Made by a program: the position numbers and the translations under genes
The notes under the pieces: generated by a model
Databases searched by the model: none
The model's input: the letters and a program-made list of their open reading frames with translations, nothing else
What the model was told of the DNA's origin: nothing
Source: Sediminibacterium sp.
GTDB taxonomy: Bacteria > Bacteroidota > Bacteroidia > Chitinophagales > Chitinophagaceae
NCBI GenBank assembly: GCA_017537025.1
Contig: JAFWCB010000004.1
Span: 62,001-126,000, forward strand
Direction of reading: 5' to 3'
DNA length: 64,000 nucleotides
Shown: positions 9,944-18,224 of the stretch, piece by piece
Layout of the letters: each line of letters starts with the position of its first letter
Numbering within the stretch: the stretch's first letter is position 1

Positions 9944-10930
9944 CTAGCGATGCGGGCGACCACTTTCAGTTTCTTCCCGTTCGTACTCTTTGTCGTAGGC
10001 TCTGATAATTGATTTTACCAAACGGTGACGAACCACATCCTCTTCATTTAGTTCAATATGAGCAATTCCGTCTATGTTTTTAAGGATCCGAGTTGCCTTA
10101 TCAAGCCCGCTGCGCATATTACGAGGCAGGTCTACCTGGGTAGGATCGCCTGTTATAATGGCTTTAGCATTGGCACCGATACGCGTTAAAAACATTTTTA
10201 GTTGAAGGTCGTTGGTATTCTGGGCTTCATCCAAGATAATAAATGCATTATCTAGTGTTCTACCACGCATATAAGCCAGCGGCGCAATTTCAATGGTACG
10301 AGTGCTCATGTAATAACCGAGCTTATCCGCAGGAATCATATCATCCAGGGCATCATACAATGGACGTAAATAAGGATCGATCTTTTCTTTCAGATCTCCG
10401 GGTAAAAAACCGAGGCTTTCTCCGGCTTCAACTGCGGGTCTGGTAAGAATTATTTTTTTGACTAATTTATTTTTGAGGGCTCTTACAGCAAGTGCAACGG
10501 CTGTATACGTTTTACCGGTACCTGCGGGTCCGATAGCAAATACGATATCATTACGATCCGCAGCATGAACCATTTTCTTTTGATTTTGTGTACGCGCACG
10601 AACAGTTTTACCGTTAGGGCCGAATACCAAAATATCGTTTGGATTTCGATCTACAAAATTATCTACAGTTTCGGCATCATCCCCGCCAAGAATTTGCTCG
10701 AAATAATTCTCACTAAGATGACCGTTTCTTTGTAGATACTGAACTATGAGATCTATTTTTTCTCGGGCTGTTTCGATTTGTTCAGGGGAGCCACTTAGTT
10801 TCAACTGTGTTCCTCGCGAGAGAATTTTCAATAGCGGGAATTTCTTCTTAAGTAAATCTAACTTTCCGTTGTTTACGCCAAAAAACTCGATAGGATTAAC
10901 GGTTTCGAGGCTGATGATGGTCTCTGTCAA
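9944..10930 (-). CDS. phoH: PhoH-family ATPase
   Basis: A 328-residue PhoH-like protein. Seen: an N-terminal KH-like RNA-binding region (about 1-75), a Walker A loop GPAGTGKT (134-141) and Walker B DEAQ (about 234-237). The family is cytoplasmic and linked to RNA metabolism and stress; the exact reaction is unsettled. The start is TTG at 10930: an in-frame stop lies eight codons upstream with no ATG between, and MTETIISLETVNPIEFFGVN is the usual N-terminus in this phylum. It stands alone, with a heptamer array upstream. Confidence 0.93.
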   Translation of the reverse strand: MTETIISLETVNPIEFFGVNNGKLDLLKKKFPLLKILSRGTQLKLSGSPEQIETAREKIDLIVQYLQRNGHLSENYFEQILGGDDAETVDNFVDRNPNDILVFGPNGKTVRARTQNQKKMVHAADRNDIVFAIGPAGTGKTYTAVALAVRALKNKLVKKIILTRPAVEAGESLGFLPGDLKEKIDPYLRPLYDALDDMIPADKLGYYMSTRTIEIAPLAYMRGRTLDNAFIILDEAQNTNDLQLKMFLTRIGANAKAIITGDPTQVDLPRNMRSGLDKATRILKNIDGIAHIELNEEDVVRHRLVKSIIRAYDKEYEREETESGRPHR

Positions 10931-11060
10931 TCTGCTTCTATTTAGTAGTTTTTAAAGAATGGATTCTTACTAACTTCCTGTTCAAATGTAATTCGTAATG
11001 ATGCACATTTCCTAATGATTCTTATACACAGATGTGGAAAGAATGGGGGAAAGCTAATGA

Positions 11061-11102
11061 GTAAAAGGTTAAAGGTGAAAGGTATAAGGTAAAAGGTGTG
11101 GG
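11061..11102. repeat. Heptamer tandem array, root GTnAAAG
   Basis: Six 7-base units: GTAAAAG, GTTAAAG, GTGAAAG, GTATAAG, GTAAAAG, GTGTGGG. The array lies between the rpe stop and phoH, both on the minus strand. Confidence 0.85.
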
Positions 11103-11119
11103 GAATAAAGTATATAAAA

Positions 11120-11767
11120 TTATATTGCTTTCAACCTTGCGATGGTTTCGATAGGGTCTGTTGATTTAAAAACAGTATTGCCTGCTACTAAAACATCAGC
11201 ACCGGCAGTTACAATATCCGGTGCATTCTCAATTGTTACCCCACCATCAATTTCTATTAGCGCTTTACTATTAGTGTTGATGATCATTTCTTTTAAAGAA
11301 ACTATTTTGTGTAATGTTTGTGGGATGAATGTTTGTCCGCCAAAACCAGGATTCACACTCATCAAACAAACCAAATCTATATCCTGAATAATATCTGCTA
11401 AAAAAGTTACAGAAGTATGTGGATTCAACGCCACACCCGCCCTCATTCCTAAAGATTTTATTTGTTGAATATTTCTATGTAAATGAGTACATGCCTCTAT
11501 GTGTACAGTCAAAATATCGGCTCCAGCTTCCTTAAATGCAGATGCATAATTGCCCGGTTCTTCAATCATTAGATGTACATCACAAACTTTAGTAGTGGCT
11601 TTACGAATATGTGCAATCACGGGAATACCAAAACTAATATTCGGTACAAATCTTCCATCCATTACATCTAAATGAAACCAATCCGCCTTGCTATTATTGA
11701 GCATGGTACAATCTCGTTCTAGGTTTAAAAAATCGGCACTTAATAATGAGGGTGCTATGATTGGCAT
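11120..11767 (-). CDS. rpe: Ribulose-phosphate 3-epimerase
   Basis: Interconverts ribulose 5-phosphate and xylulose 5-phosphate in the cytoplasm (pentose phosphate pathway). It has 215 residues, the usual length. Seen: IAPSLLSADF at the N-terminus, the metal-site segments HLDVMDGRFVPN and DVHLMIEEP, SVNPGFGGQ and the phosphate-binding GGVTIENAP and AGNTVFK. It begins seven bases after the TPR lipoprotein gene and is probably co-transcribed with it. Confidence 0.96.
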   Translation of the reverse strand: MPIIAPSLLSADFLNLERDCTMLNNSKADWFHLDVMDGRFVPNISFGIPVIAHIRKATTKVCDVHLMIEEPGNYASAFKEAGADILTVHIEACTHLHRNIQQIKSLGMRAGVALNPHTSVTFLADIIQDIDLVCLMSVNPGFGGQTFIPQTLHKIVSLKEMIINTNSKALIEIDGGVTIENAPDIVTAGADVLVAGNTVFKSTDPIETIARLKAI

Positions 11768-11774
11768 GATTATG

Positions 11775-12470
11775 TTATTTCAATTTTTGTAAAGCAATGG
11801 CTGCTTCTTTTAAACTCGTATCAAATCTCAGTGCTTGCTCATAATGTAAAATCGCTTCTTCTTTCTTACCCATCGCCTCATTACATTTGGCTACCCAATA
11901 ATAAGCATCGGCATATTGTGGATTCAATGGAATTATAGTAGCAAAGATAGTTGCTGCCTGCTGATAATTTTTGCGGTCATACAAAATAAATCCCTTTTCC
12001 ATATAAGCTTCATAATATCGATAATCGGCGCGTATGCATGAATCAAGAGCAGCCAGGGCAATATCTCTATTTCCTATTCTGCTGTAATATACGCCTCTGA
12101 TAAAATGTACATGCGGTTCAATACTTTTTTGTGGGAATAATATTTTAGTATTAGCAGTAACATTAAGAACTCTTGGATCTTTTCTTTCAGCCATTAAATT
12201 AGCCAACGATAACATGGCTTCCGGGGTGGGATAAACTCTATTGGCTTCTATATAGAAGCCAATGGCTCCTGTTGTATCTTTTATTTGCTCTGCCAGCTTG
12301 GCTCTTTTTACCCACAAATCCTGGTTATTGCTATCTGTTAACAGCGCTTTATCCATTGCCATGGCGGCTTGCACCAAACTGTCTTTTTCCGTAGTTATTT
12401 TTTTGGCCGGGCTATCGCAACTTGCGATACCTATACCTATTAAAAGCCCAACCCTTATATACCCTCTCAT
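11775..12470 (-). CDS. TPR-repeat lipoprotein
   Basis: A 231-residue protein with a lipoprotein signal (lipobox GIASC, Cys at about 18) and several tetratricopeptide repeats filling the rest (for example YYEAYMEKGFILYDRKNYQQA and ADAYYWVAKCNEAMGKKEEA). TPRs bind partner proteins; the partner is unknown. A minus-strand box reading TATTTTTG (12475-12482) lies only four bases upstream of the ATG, suggesting a very short or absent leader. It is co-directional with rpe. Confidence 0.85.
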   Translation of the reverse strand: MRGYIRVGLLIGIGIASCDSPAKKITTEKDSLVQAAMAMDKALLTDSNNQDLWVKRAKLAEQIKDTTGAIGFYIEANRVYPTPEAMLSLANLMAERKDPRVLNVTANTKILFPQKSIEPHVHFIRGVYYSRIGNRDIALAALDSCIRADYRYYEAYMEKGFILYDRKNYQQAATIFATIIPLNPQYADAYYWVAKCNEAMGKKEEAILHYEQALRFDTSLKEAAIALQKLK

Positions 12471-12474
12471 AAAA

Positions 12475-12482
12475 CAAAAATA
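12475..12482 (-). promoter_or_regulatory. -7 box for the TPR lipoprotein gene
   Basis: On the minus strand this reads TATTTTTG (TAnnTTTG), four bases from the start codon at 12470. No clear -33 element. Confidence 0.4.
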
Positions 12483-12536
12483 GCTTATCTATATAGGGGG
12501 ATGATAAAAAGCTGGTAAAAGATTTGTTTATGGCTG

Positions 12537-12544
12537 TACCTTTG
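12537..12544 (+). promoter_or_regulatory. -7 box for the propeller gene at 12564
   Basis: TACCTTTG fits TAnnTTTG and is followed by GCA, as at other starts in the window. It ends 19 bases before the ATG at 12564. Confidence 0.55.
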
Positions 12545-12563
12545 CAGCCTATTTAACTTTTAT

Positions 12564-13649
12564 ATGGCGAAAACATTACTCTATCTGCTCGGCTTAATCT
12601 CATCTGTTTCTATTATGGCACAGCCTAAAGTGGCTGCCGGAGATTCTTTATTATTTGAAGGAGAGAAGCATTTTAAAAATATTCAACAGCTAACTTTCGG
12701 CGGTGATAATGCCGAAGCCTATTGGAGTTATGATAGTAAGTATTTGATTTTTCAAAGAACAAATCCTAAGGAAGGATTGAATTGTGATCAGATTTTTATT
12801 GGGAAAGTGCCCGAAAAATTGGGAGAGCCTTTTACTTATAAAAGGATAAGTTCTGGTAAAGGAAGAACAACCTGTGCCTATTTCTTGCCCGATAACAAGC
12901 ATATTATATACGCCTCTACACATGAAGGTAGCGCTGATTGTCCGCCCGTACCCGATCGTGCCAAATATGGCAATAAGTATATATGGCCATTGTATGATAG
13001 CTATGATATTTATATGGCTGATCGTAATACCGGAAAAATTATCAAAAAACTTACTACGGCAAAAGGATATGATGCAGAAGCCACCTTATCGTACGATGGT
13101 AAGAAAATGATTTATTGTAGTGCTAAGGAAGGTGATTTAGAATTATATGTAATGGATTTAGCTACAGGTAAAGAGAAGCGTGTTACCCATGCACTAGGAT
13201 ATGATGGTGGTGCCTGGTTTTCACCCGATGGTAAAAAAATTGTGTGGCGTGCCAGTAGGCCTAAAACGGAAGCAGATGTGAAAGAATATAAAGATTTGCT
13301 AAAGGAAGGGTTAGTGGCACCAACTAATATGGAAGTGTGGGTGGCGAATGCTGATGGGAGCGATGCCAAACAAGTTACTGCTTTAGGACAAGCCAACTGG
13401 GCGCCCAATTTTACGGCAGATAGCAAGCGTATTATTTTTTGTAGTAATCACGAGTTTAAAAGAGGCTTTCCATTTAACATGTATATGATCAATCTCGATG
13501 GATCCAATATGCAAAAAATTAGTAGGGATAAAGGCTTCGATGCTTTCCCCATGATCAGTCCAAACGGTAAGAAAATAGTATTCGCTTCTAACCGTAATAA
13601 CGGCGGTACTCGCGATACGAATTTATTTGTAGCGGATTGGGTGGAATAG
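12564..13649 (+). CDS. Exported TolB-like beta-propeller (PD40 repeat) protein
   Basis: A 361-residue protein with a signal peptide (residues 1-19, ending IMAQ) and repeated PD40/WD40-like blades of the form D-G-K-K-I-V-F-x-S (for example YDGKKMIYCSAKEG, SPDGKKIVWRAS, SPNGKKIVFASN). Such propellers act as periplasmic binding modules; in TolB the partner is Pal. It lacks the TolB N-terminal domain and any peptidase domain, so it is not classical TolB or a dipeptidyl peptidase. Function unknown. Confidence 0.85.
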   Translation: MAKTLLYLLGLISSVSIMAQPKVAAGDSLLFEGEKHFKNIQQLTFGGDNAEAYWSYDSKYLIFQRTNPKEGLNCDQIFIGKVPEKLGEPFTYKRISSGKGRTTCAYFLPDNKHIIYASTHEGSADCPPVPDRAKYGNKYIWPLYDSYDIYMADRNTGKIIKKLTTAKGYDAEATLSYDGKKMIYCSAKEGDLELYVMDLATGKEKRVTHALGYDGGAWFSPDGKKIVWRASRPKTEADVKEYKDLLKEGLVAPTNMEVWVANADGSDAKQVTALGQANWAPNFTADSKRIIFCSNHEFKRGFPFNMYMINLDGSNMQKISRDKGFDAFPMISPNGKKIVFASNRNNGGTRDTNLFVADWVE

Positions 13650-13656
13650 AGTGCTT

Positions 13657-13742
13657 AATCTGCAATCTTCAATTTACAATCAGATAATAAAGATTGAATT
13701 CGCCTAGGCGAACCAGATTGAAGATTCCAGATTGAAGATTCA
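13657..13742. repeat. Inverted pair of heptamer arrays around a perfect palindrome
   Basis: Left arm 13657-13684: AATCTGC, AATCTTC, AATTTAC, AATCAGA. Right arm 13715-13742: AGATTGA, AGATTCC, AGATTGA, AGATTCA, the reverse complement of the left root. Between them is the perfect palindrome TTCGCCTAGGCGAA (13699-13712). AATCTTCAAT (13664-13673) pairs exactly with ATTGAAGATT (13731-13740), so the transcript can fold into a long hairpin. A 19-base piece of the right arm recurs at 19847-19865. Confidence 0.85.
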
Positions 13743-13751
13743 TAATTTATT

Positions 13752-13759
13752 TATCTTCG
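13752..13759 (+). promoter_or_regulatory. Possible -7 box before the gene at 13775
   Basis: TATCTTCG is close to TAnnTTTG. A TTG at 13732-13734, inside the repeat arm, lies 17 bases upstream, so the repeat may supply the -33 element. Confidence 0.35.
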
Positions 13760-13774
13760 GGCAAATTTTCTATT

Positions 13775-14245
13775 ATGCAAACCGGATTGGTACATATTCA
13801 CAATCTCTTACGTTGGATTATTTTAATTCTTTTAGTGGTTTCAATTTATAAGGCCTATACCGGTTGGAAGTCTGGGGCGGAGTTTAAAGCAAGCGATAAG
13901 AAAACTTGGTTGTTTACTATGATAGCAGCGCACATAACCTTGCTTCTGGGGTTATACCAAGTTGCATTTGGTAGATATGGTATTTTTACTACTACGCTTC
14001 CTGAAGGTACTTCATTCATGAAAGATAAATTCTACCGTTTTTATTGGTTGGAACATCCTTTGTTAATGATCATTGCTATTACGTTAATAACGGTAGGTCA
14101 TGCTACGGCCAAGAAAAACATACCTGCTGAACTGAAATATAAAAAGGCGTTCGTTGTATTTCTAATTGCTTTGATAGCTATACTAGCAGCTATACCTTGG
14201 CCGTTCCGTGAAGTAGTTGGCCGGCATTTATTACCCGGAATGTAA
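13775..14245 (+). CDS. Small four-helix integral membrane protein
   Basis: A 156-residue protein with four hydrophobic segments (about 9-25, 47-64, 92-109 and 124-142). Histidines at the helix ends (HIHNLLRW, AAHITLLLG, LEHPLLM, VGHATAK) recall di-haem b-type membrane proteins, but no haem motif can be proven by eye. I do not recognise a function. It is convergent with the aminotransferase gene, whose stop abuts its own. Confidence 0.75.
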   Translation: MQTGLVHIHNLLRWIILILLVVSIYKAYTGWKSGAEFKASDKKTWLFTMIAAHITLLLGLYQVAFGRYGIFTTTLPEGTSFMKDKFYRFYWLEHPLLMIIAITLITVGHATAKKNIPAELKYKKAFVVFLIALIAILAAIPWPFREVVGRHLLPGM

Positions 14246-15379
14246 TTATCCTTTCCAGCTTTCTTTCATTACAGCGATGAACTGTTGCATTTCTTCCAGC
14301 GTGCCTACACTTGCTCGGGCCCATTTTTCGCCATAGTAGATATCTGAACGAAGAAAGATATTTTTCTTGAGCATATCTTCTGCAAAATTACCGGCATAAT
14401 TACCTAGTGGGAAGAATAAGAAATTAGTATATGAAGGGATACAATTAATACCTAGCTTCTTCAACTCATTATAGCCATACGTGCGTGCTATTTCATTTTT
14501 AGCAATACTCATTTTTTGATGAGCCTTATCTTTCATACTTGCCTGTGCGGCCGTCATCGATAATACACTCATGCCAAATTGGGCACGTGCAAAATAGTTA
14601 TCTTCTAAAGCTTTTATATAAGTAAGATTACCAATAACAAAGCCAACCCGTAATCCTGCCATAGCATGTACTTTAGAAAAAGTGTTCACAACAATAATAT
14701 TCGGATTTTTTTCGATCAAGCCAATCATCGATTCATTATCCGGCGCTTCCAAGAAATCGATATAAGCTTCATCAATTACAACTACTGCTTTTTTCGATGC
14801 TTCTATACAAAATGCTTTTAGCGCATCGGGCTTAAGTATCGTACTTGAAGGGTTAGCGGGATTGCAAACATATACTAATGCTGTTTCATTATTGATGGCT
14901 GCAAGCATTGCTGGTAAATCATGTTTTTTATCAGTAGTTAGAGGCACTTCGATTACTTTTGTCCCTATTTTTTTTGCAGTGGCTGGTAATATGCCGAAAG
15001 TGGGGAAAGCCGTCACTAAATTTCCCTTATTAAAATGCCTGGGTAATAGTCCTAATGCTTCGCCGGAGCCTGGTGTTAATAATACTTGTTTTATATCTAC
15101 CTTATGTAAATCTGCGATTTCTTTTTTGAGTGTTTGTAAGGAAGCTATATTATACTGGTATCTATTGGCTTCTCCCAATAGATTCATGATAGCTTCTTTT
15201 GCTAATGGGGCTATTCCATAGGGGTTTTCATTAGAACTCAAATTTACTAAACCGGTAGCGGCGCCGTAACTTTTAAGAATACCTTCTTCGTTGCCCATTG
15301 TAGGTACACGTACACCTAAACCGATAGCGGCTAAAGAACTATATTTTAGCCAATTTCTGCGATTGATGGGAGCTTGCAT
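14246..15379 (-). CDS. Histidinol-phosphate-aminotransferase-like enzyme with Tat-type leader
   Basis: A 377-residue fold-type I PLP aminotransferase close to HisC. Seen: NLSSNENPYG, PGSGEALGL, NPANPSST, DEAYIDFLE and the PLP-lysine region NTFSKVHAMAGLRVGFVIG. The N-terminus has NRRNWLKYSSLAAIGLG, a twin-arginine-like leader not found in cytoplasmic HisC, so the enzyme is probably exported folded with its cofactor. No histidine-biosynthesis gene is nearby. Substrate unknown; an amino-acid or amine aminotransferase in the periplasm is inference. Confidence 0.85.
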   Translation of the reverse strand: MQAPINRRNWLKYSSLAAIGLGVRVPTMGNEEGILKSYGAATGLVNLSSNENPYGIAPLAKEAIMNLLGEANRYQYNIASLQTLKKEIADLHKVDIKQVLLTPGSGEALGLLPRHFNKGNLVTAFPTFGILPATAKKIGTKVIEVPLTTDKKHDLPAMLAAINNETALVYVCNPANPSSTILKPDALKAFCIEASKKAVVVIDEAYIDFLEAPDNESMIGLIEKNPNIIVVNTFSKVHAMAGLRVGFVIGNLTYIKALEDNYFARAQFGMSVLSMTAAQASMKDKAHQKMSIAKNEIARTYGYNELKKLGINCIPSYTNFLFFPLGNYAGNFAEDMLKKNIFLRSDIYYGEKWARASVGTLEEMQQFIAVMKESWKG

Positions 15380-15412
15380 GGGAGTTAATTTCCCAGTAAA
15401 ATACAGAATATT

Positions 15413-16969
15413 TTATTGCGGTAATAATTCAATTTTTAACACCCGATACATTTCTTGGAATAATTGTTCTCGGGTATAAGGTTTGGGCACATACCCACTC
15501 ATGCCAGCATTATTAAATGTGCTACCGGCATTACTGTCGAGCTCATGAGCTGATAAACCAATAATAGGGGTATTGCGTGTAGATGCTGAAGGATGCTTTT
15601 TAATGGCAATAGTAGCTTCTATACCATCCATTTCAGGCATTTCGATATCCATTAAAATTAAATCATAATCCTGTTGGGTAACTTTCTCTAAAACCTCCCT
15701 TCCATTGTCTGCAGCATCGATATAAAAGCCTCCATGCTTCACTAAAATCTTGGTAAGCAATAGTTGATTAATTTCATTATCATCAGCTACCAATAGTTTG
15801 TACGACCTACTCATTTTTACATGCTGGTAGGTATTTTCAACGGTAGCTTGTTTTTTCGTATTTACTTTATCATCAATGGTAACCGGTATTCTTACACTAA
15901 TGGTTGTACCTTTCCCTTCTTCTGAATCTATTTGCATATCGCCATGCATCAAATCCAGTATTTTTTTCACAATGGATAATCCAAGCCCATGTCCTTCAAT
16001 TTCTGTGGTATGAAATTTTGTAAAACTATCAATAGGTATTTCTTTTCTCGTACCTGCTTTATTACCCGGGAAACCAATACCGGTATCGATCACTTCAATC
16101 AGTAGGAACATTTTTTTATCAGCTATTGTACCGGCCTTGATTCTTAAAGTGATACTACCATGATGGGTAAACTTATAGGCATTATCTAAAAAATTGATGA
16201 GTATCTGTAGTATTCTTACTTTATCCCCGATTAAATAGTTGGGGATAGACGCATCTATTTCCATTTTATATGCCAAGTGCTTCGTAGCCATTTTCGGCAC
16301 ATAAATTTTTTCCAAGTGAGTCATCAAATCGGTAAAATCGAAAGTTTTGTTTTCAATTTTTAAAGCACCTGCCTCTATTTTAGAAATGTCTAAGAGATCG
16401 TCTATTAAACCTTTAGCATGTAAAGTAGTTTGGCGAATGGTTTGTATCATTTCTTGCTGCTCATAATTCAAACCTGTTCTCTCCAATAAATCTACAAAAC
16501 CTAAGATAGCTCCCAGTGGGGTACGTAAATCGTGACTAATATTAGCTAGGAACTTATTTTTAAATGCTTTTTCTGCTACCAGTTGCCTATTTTTTGCAGC
16601 TTCAAAATGATTGCTTAAAGCCAGTTCATTTTTTTCCTGTGAAATGCCTTGGATATATTCGTAGTGTTCTGTGAAGTCGTAAATAATCAAAAAAGGGTTT
16701 TCATCGGCACTGCCCGTGTGTAACTCGATATCATAATATTGTAGTTTATTATTTGAATCGGGTATAGTTACACAGTTAAAAGGGATATGTTGGTTTTCTT
16801 CAACAATTAATGCCGATACTGTTTCAAAAAAAGGATCTAGTTGTGCAATATCACTGCCGATTGTTAACGTGAACAAGTGATTATCGGACGCGATTATCTG
16901 CCCTTCCCTGTTTAAGAGTACTACCTGATTTTTTGGGGTGATCAGTTTTTCCCGGATATCATCGATCAT
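15413..16969 (-). CDS. Hybrid histidine kinase with receiver domain
   Basis: A 518-residue cytoplasmic kinase with no transmembrane segment. Order: PAS-like sensor region (about 1-105), short coiled coil, HisKA with His146 in NISHDLRTPLG, HATPase with the N box NFLDNAYK, DTGIGFP and GHGLGLSIVKK (326-336), then a receiver (about 390-512) with Asp441 in LILMDIEMPEMDG. Its start overlaps the stop of the small GTPase gene by four bases (ATGA), so the two are translationally coupled. The lack of a membrane sensor suggests its input comes from the GTPase module. There is no DNA-binding output; a partner receiver or Hpt protein must lie elsewhere. Confidence 0.93.
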   Translation of the reverse strand: MIDDIREKLITPKNQVVLLNREGQIIASDNHLFTLTIGSDIAQLDPFFETVSALIVEENQHIPFNCVTIPDSNNKLQYYDIELHTGSADENPFLIIYDFTEHYEYIQGISQEKNELALSNHFEAAKNRQLVAEKAFKNKFLANISHDLRTPLGAILGFVDLLERTGLNYEQQEMIQTIRQTTLHAKGLIDDLLDISKIEAGALKIENKTFDFTDLMTHLEKIYVPKMATKHLAYKMEIDASIPNYLIGDKVRILQILINFLDNAYKFTHHGSITLRIKAGTIADKKMFLLIEVIDTGIGFPGNKAGTRKEIPIDSFTKFHTTEIEGHGLGLSIVKKILDLMHGDMQIDSEEGKGTTISVRIPVTIDDKVNTKKQATVENTYQHVKMSRSYKLLVADDNEINQLLLTKILVKHGGFYIDAADNGREVLEKVTQQDYDLILMDIEMPEMDGIEATIAIKKHPSASTRNTPIIGLSAHELDSNAGSTFNNAGMSGYVPKPYTREQLFQEMYRVLKIELLPQ

Positions 16970-17457
16970 GCGCCTAACATTTTACTTACTAATTGCATAA
17001 AAACATTTTCCACATTTTCACCGGTTTTAGCACTGGAAAAAAAATCTATTTCTAAATTTTGAATAGCTAATACTTTTTGAAATTCATCAATATTGATTAG
17101 ATCAGATTTATTAACCAGTTTAATAACAGGTACTTTCGGGTAGTTTTTTTCTAAAAAAATCAGTTCTTCTTTTAGGTTTTGGTAGGTTGTATCGCGGGTA
17201 GGATCTATAACAAATATAAATCCGGAAGTACCTAATAAATAAGATGCTCTGCTTTGATTGATATTTTCTTTGCCCTCAATATCCCAAAGTACAAGCGTAA
17301 TATCTTCACCTTTGTATGAGACTGTTTTCTTCAAAATATGTACGCCAATAGTTACCTGATAGCTATCTGAAAAAATATTTTGTACGAACCTTCGTATCAG
17401 CGATGATTTCCCTACGCCATAATGGCCCACCAACACTACTTTTTTGGATACACTCAT
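16966..17457 (-). CDS. Rab/Ras-like small GTPase
   Basis: A 163-residue single-domain small GTPase. Seen: G1 GHYGVGKSS (11-19), switch-I Thr36 in VTIGVHI (strikingly Rab-like), G3 WDIEGKE (Asp59, Gly62), G4 NKSD (116-119) and G5 SAK (142-144). The residue equivalent to Ras Gln61 is Lys63, so intrinsic hydrolysis may be slow and depend on a partner. There is no C-terminal prenylation cysteine; it is soluble. It overlaps the longin-like gene upstream and the kinase downstream by four bases each. It probably acts as a nucleotide switch between them. It is neither MglA nor a ribosome-type GTPase. Confidence 0.93.
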   Translation of the reverse strand: MSVSKKVVLVGHYGVGKSSLIRRFVQNIFSDSYQVTIGVHILKKTVSYKGEDITLVLWDIEGKENINQSRASYLLGTSGFIFVIDPTRDTTYQNLKEELIFLEKNYPKVPVIKLVNKSDLINIDEFQKVLAIQNLEIDFFSSAKTGENVENVFMQLVSKMLGA

Positions 17458-18218
17458 GATTCAAAAAAATTAGCCAATTTGTTGGCGATCATTAATTTAT
17501 CCACTTCTCCTTTCATGAACTGCTCTGAAAAATCAAATAATTTATCCTCCAATTTACTTCTGAAGCTATCATCGGCAGGCCCTGATATAACAACGGCAAT
17601 ATAATAAGATGAAAAATTCTGAATATGAATTTTATACAATTCGTATTGTATGAGCTCTAAGCTTTGCTGTCCCCCCTGAAAAGCGTCTTCTACAAAACTT
17701 TTAATAGCGGTTAACATACCGGATATCATATCTTCATCCACTGTAGCCTGTTTTGTGTAGGAGCCGATAATCAATCCGGATCCTTTTTCAATTACAAAAA
17801 CCTGTTCTATTTCTGATTTAATCAGTTCGATTGTTTTTGGTGTTCCTTTTCTGGATTTGCTTCTAAAAGAAAAAATTGAAAAAGTACTGCGTAATTGTTT
17901 ATTAATATTTTCTTGAAGGATAGCTATTTCTTTTTGAATATACTTCTTGATCATTTTACCGATGATCGGGAATAGTGCATCTACAACCCTGTCTTGTGAA
18001 TTTTTTATTTCTTCGCTCAAGGCCTGAGTAATAACGGGACCTAATTTTTCCGGGATCTCGTTTGTATACTTATCAAGGCGCTTAGTAACAATAGTATCCA
18101 TCTTACCCGGTAATTCTTTATCGAGCTCATCGAGCCTTTTAAAAATTCGTTGGGCGGCATTCCAATCCTCATTGAGTATGAGGCGTTTCAGGTGCAGAAG
18201 TTTCTCACTATCGTTCAT
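17454..18218 (-). CDS. Longin/roadblock-like GTPase partner with N-terminal helical region
   Basis: A 254-residue soluble protein. Residues 1-115 are helical (LLHLKRLILNEDWN near the start, then VVDALFPIIGKMIKKYI at 78-94). Residues 135-235 form an alternating beta/alpha domain (EQVFVIEKGSGLIIGSY, MISGMLTAIKSFVEDAF, YIAVVISGPADDSFR). From memory this matches the N-terminal region of certain proteobacterial and cyanobacterial OmpA-family proteins, but here the OmpA domain is absent. The beta/alpha part looks like a longin or roadblock fold, which in known systems binds small GTPases. It is coupled to the GTPase gene by a four-base overlap. Function inferred. Confidence 0.75.
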   Translation of the reverse strand: MNDSEKLLHLKRLILNEDWNAAQRIFKRLDELDKELPGKMDTIVTKRLDKYTNEIPEKLGPVITQALSEEIKNSQDRVVDALFPIIGKMIKKYIQKEIAILQENINKQLRSTFSIFSFRSKSRKGTPKTIELIKSEIEQVFVIEKGSGLIIGSYTKQATVDEDMISGMLTAIKSFVEDAFQGGQQSLELIQYELYKIHIQNFSSYYIAVVISGPADDSFRSKLEDKLFDFSEQFMKGEVDKLMIANKLANFFES

Positions 18219-18224
18219 GCCCTC

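Noticed and set aside
11022-11030. DnaA box TTATACACA upstream of phoH
   Set aside because: One variant box alone in AT-rich sequence is not meaningful.
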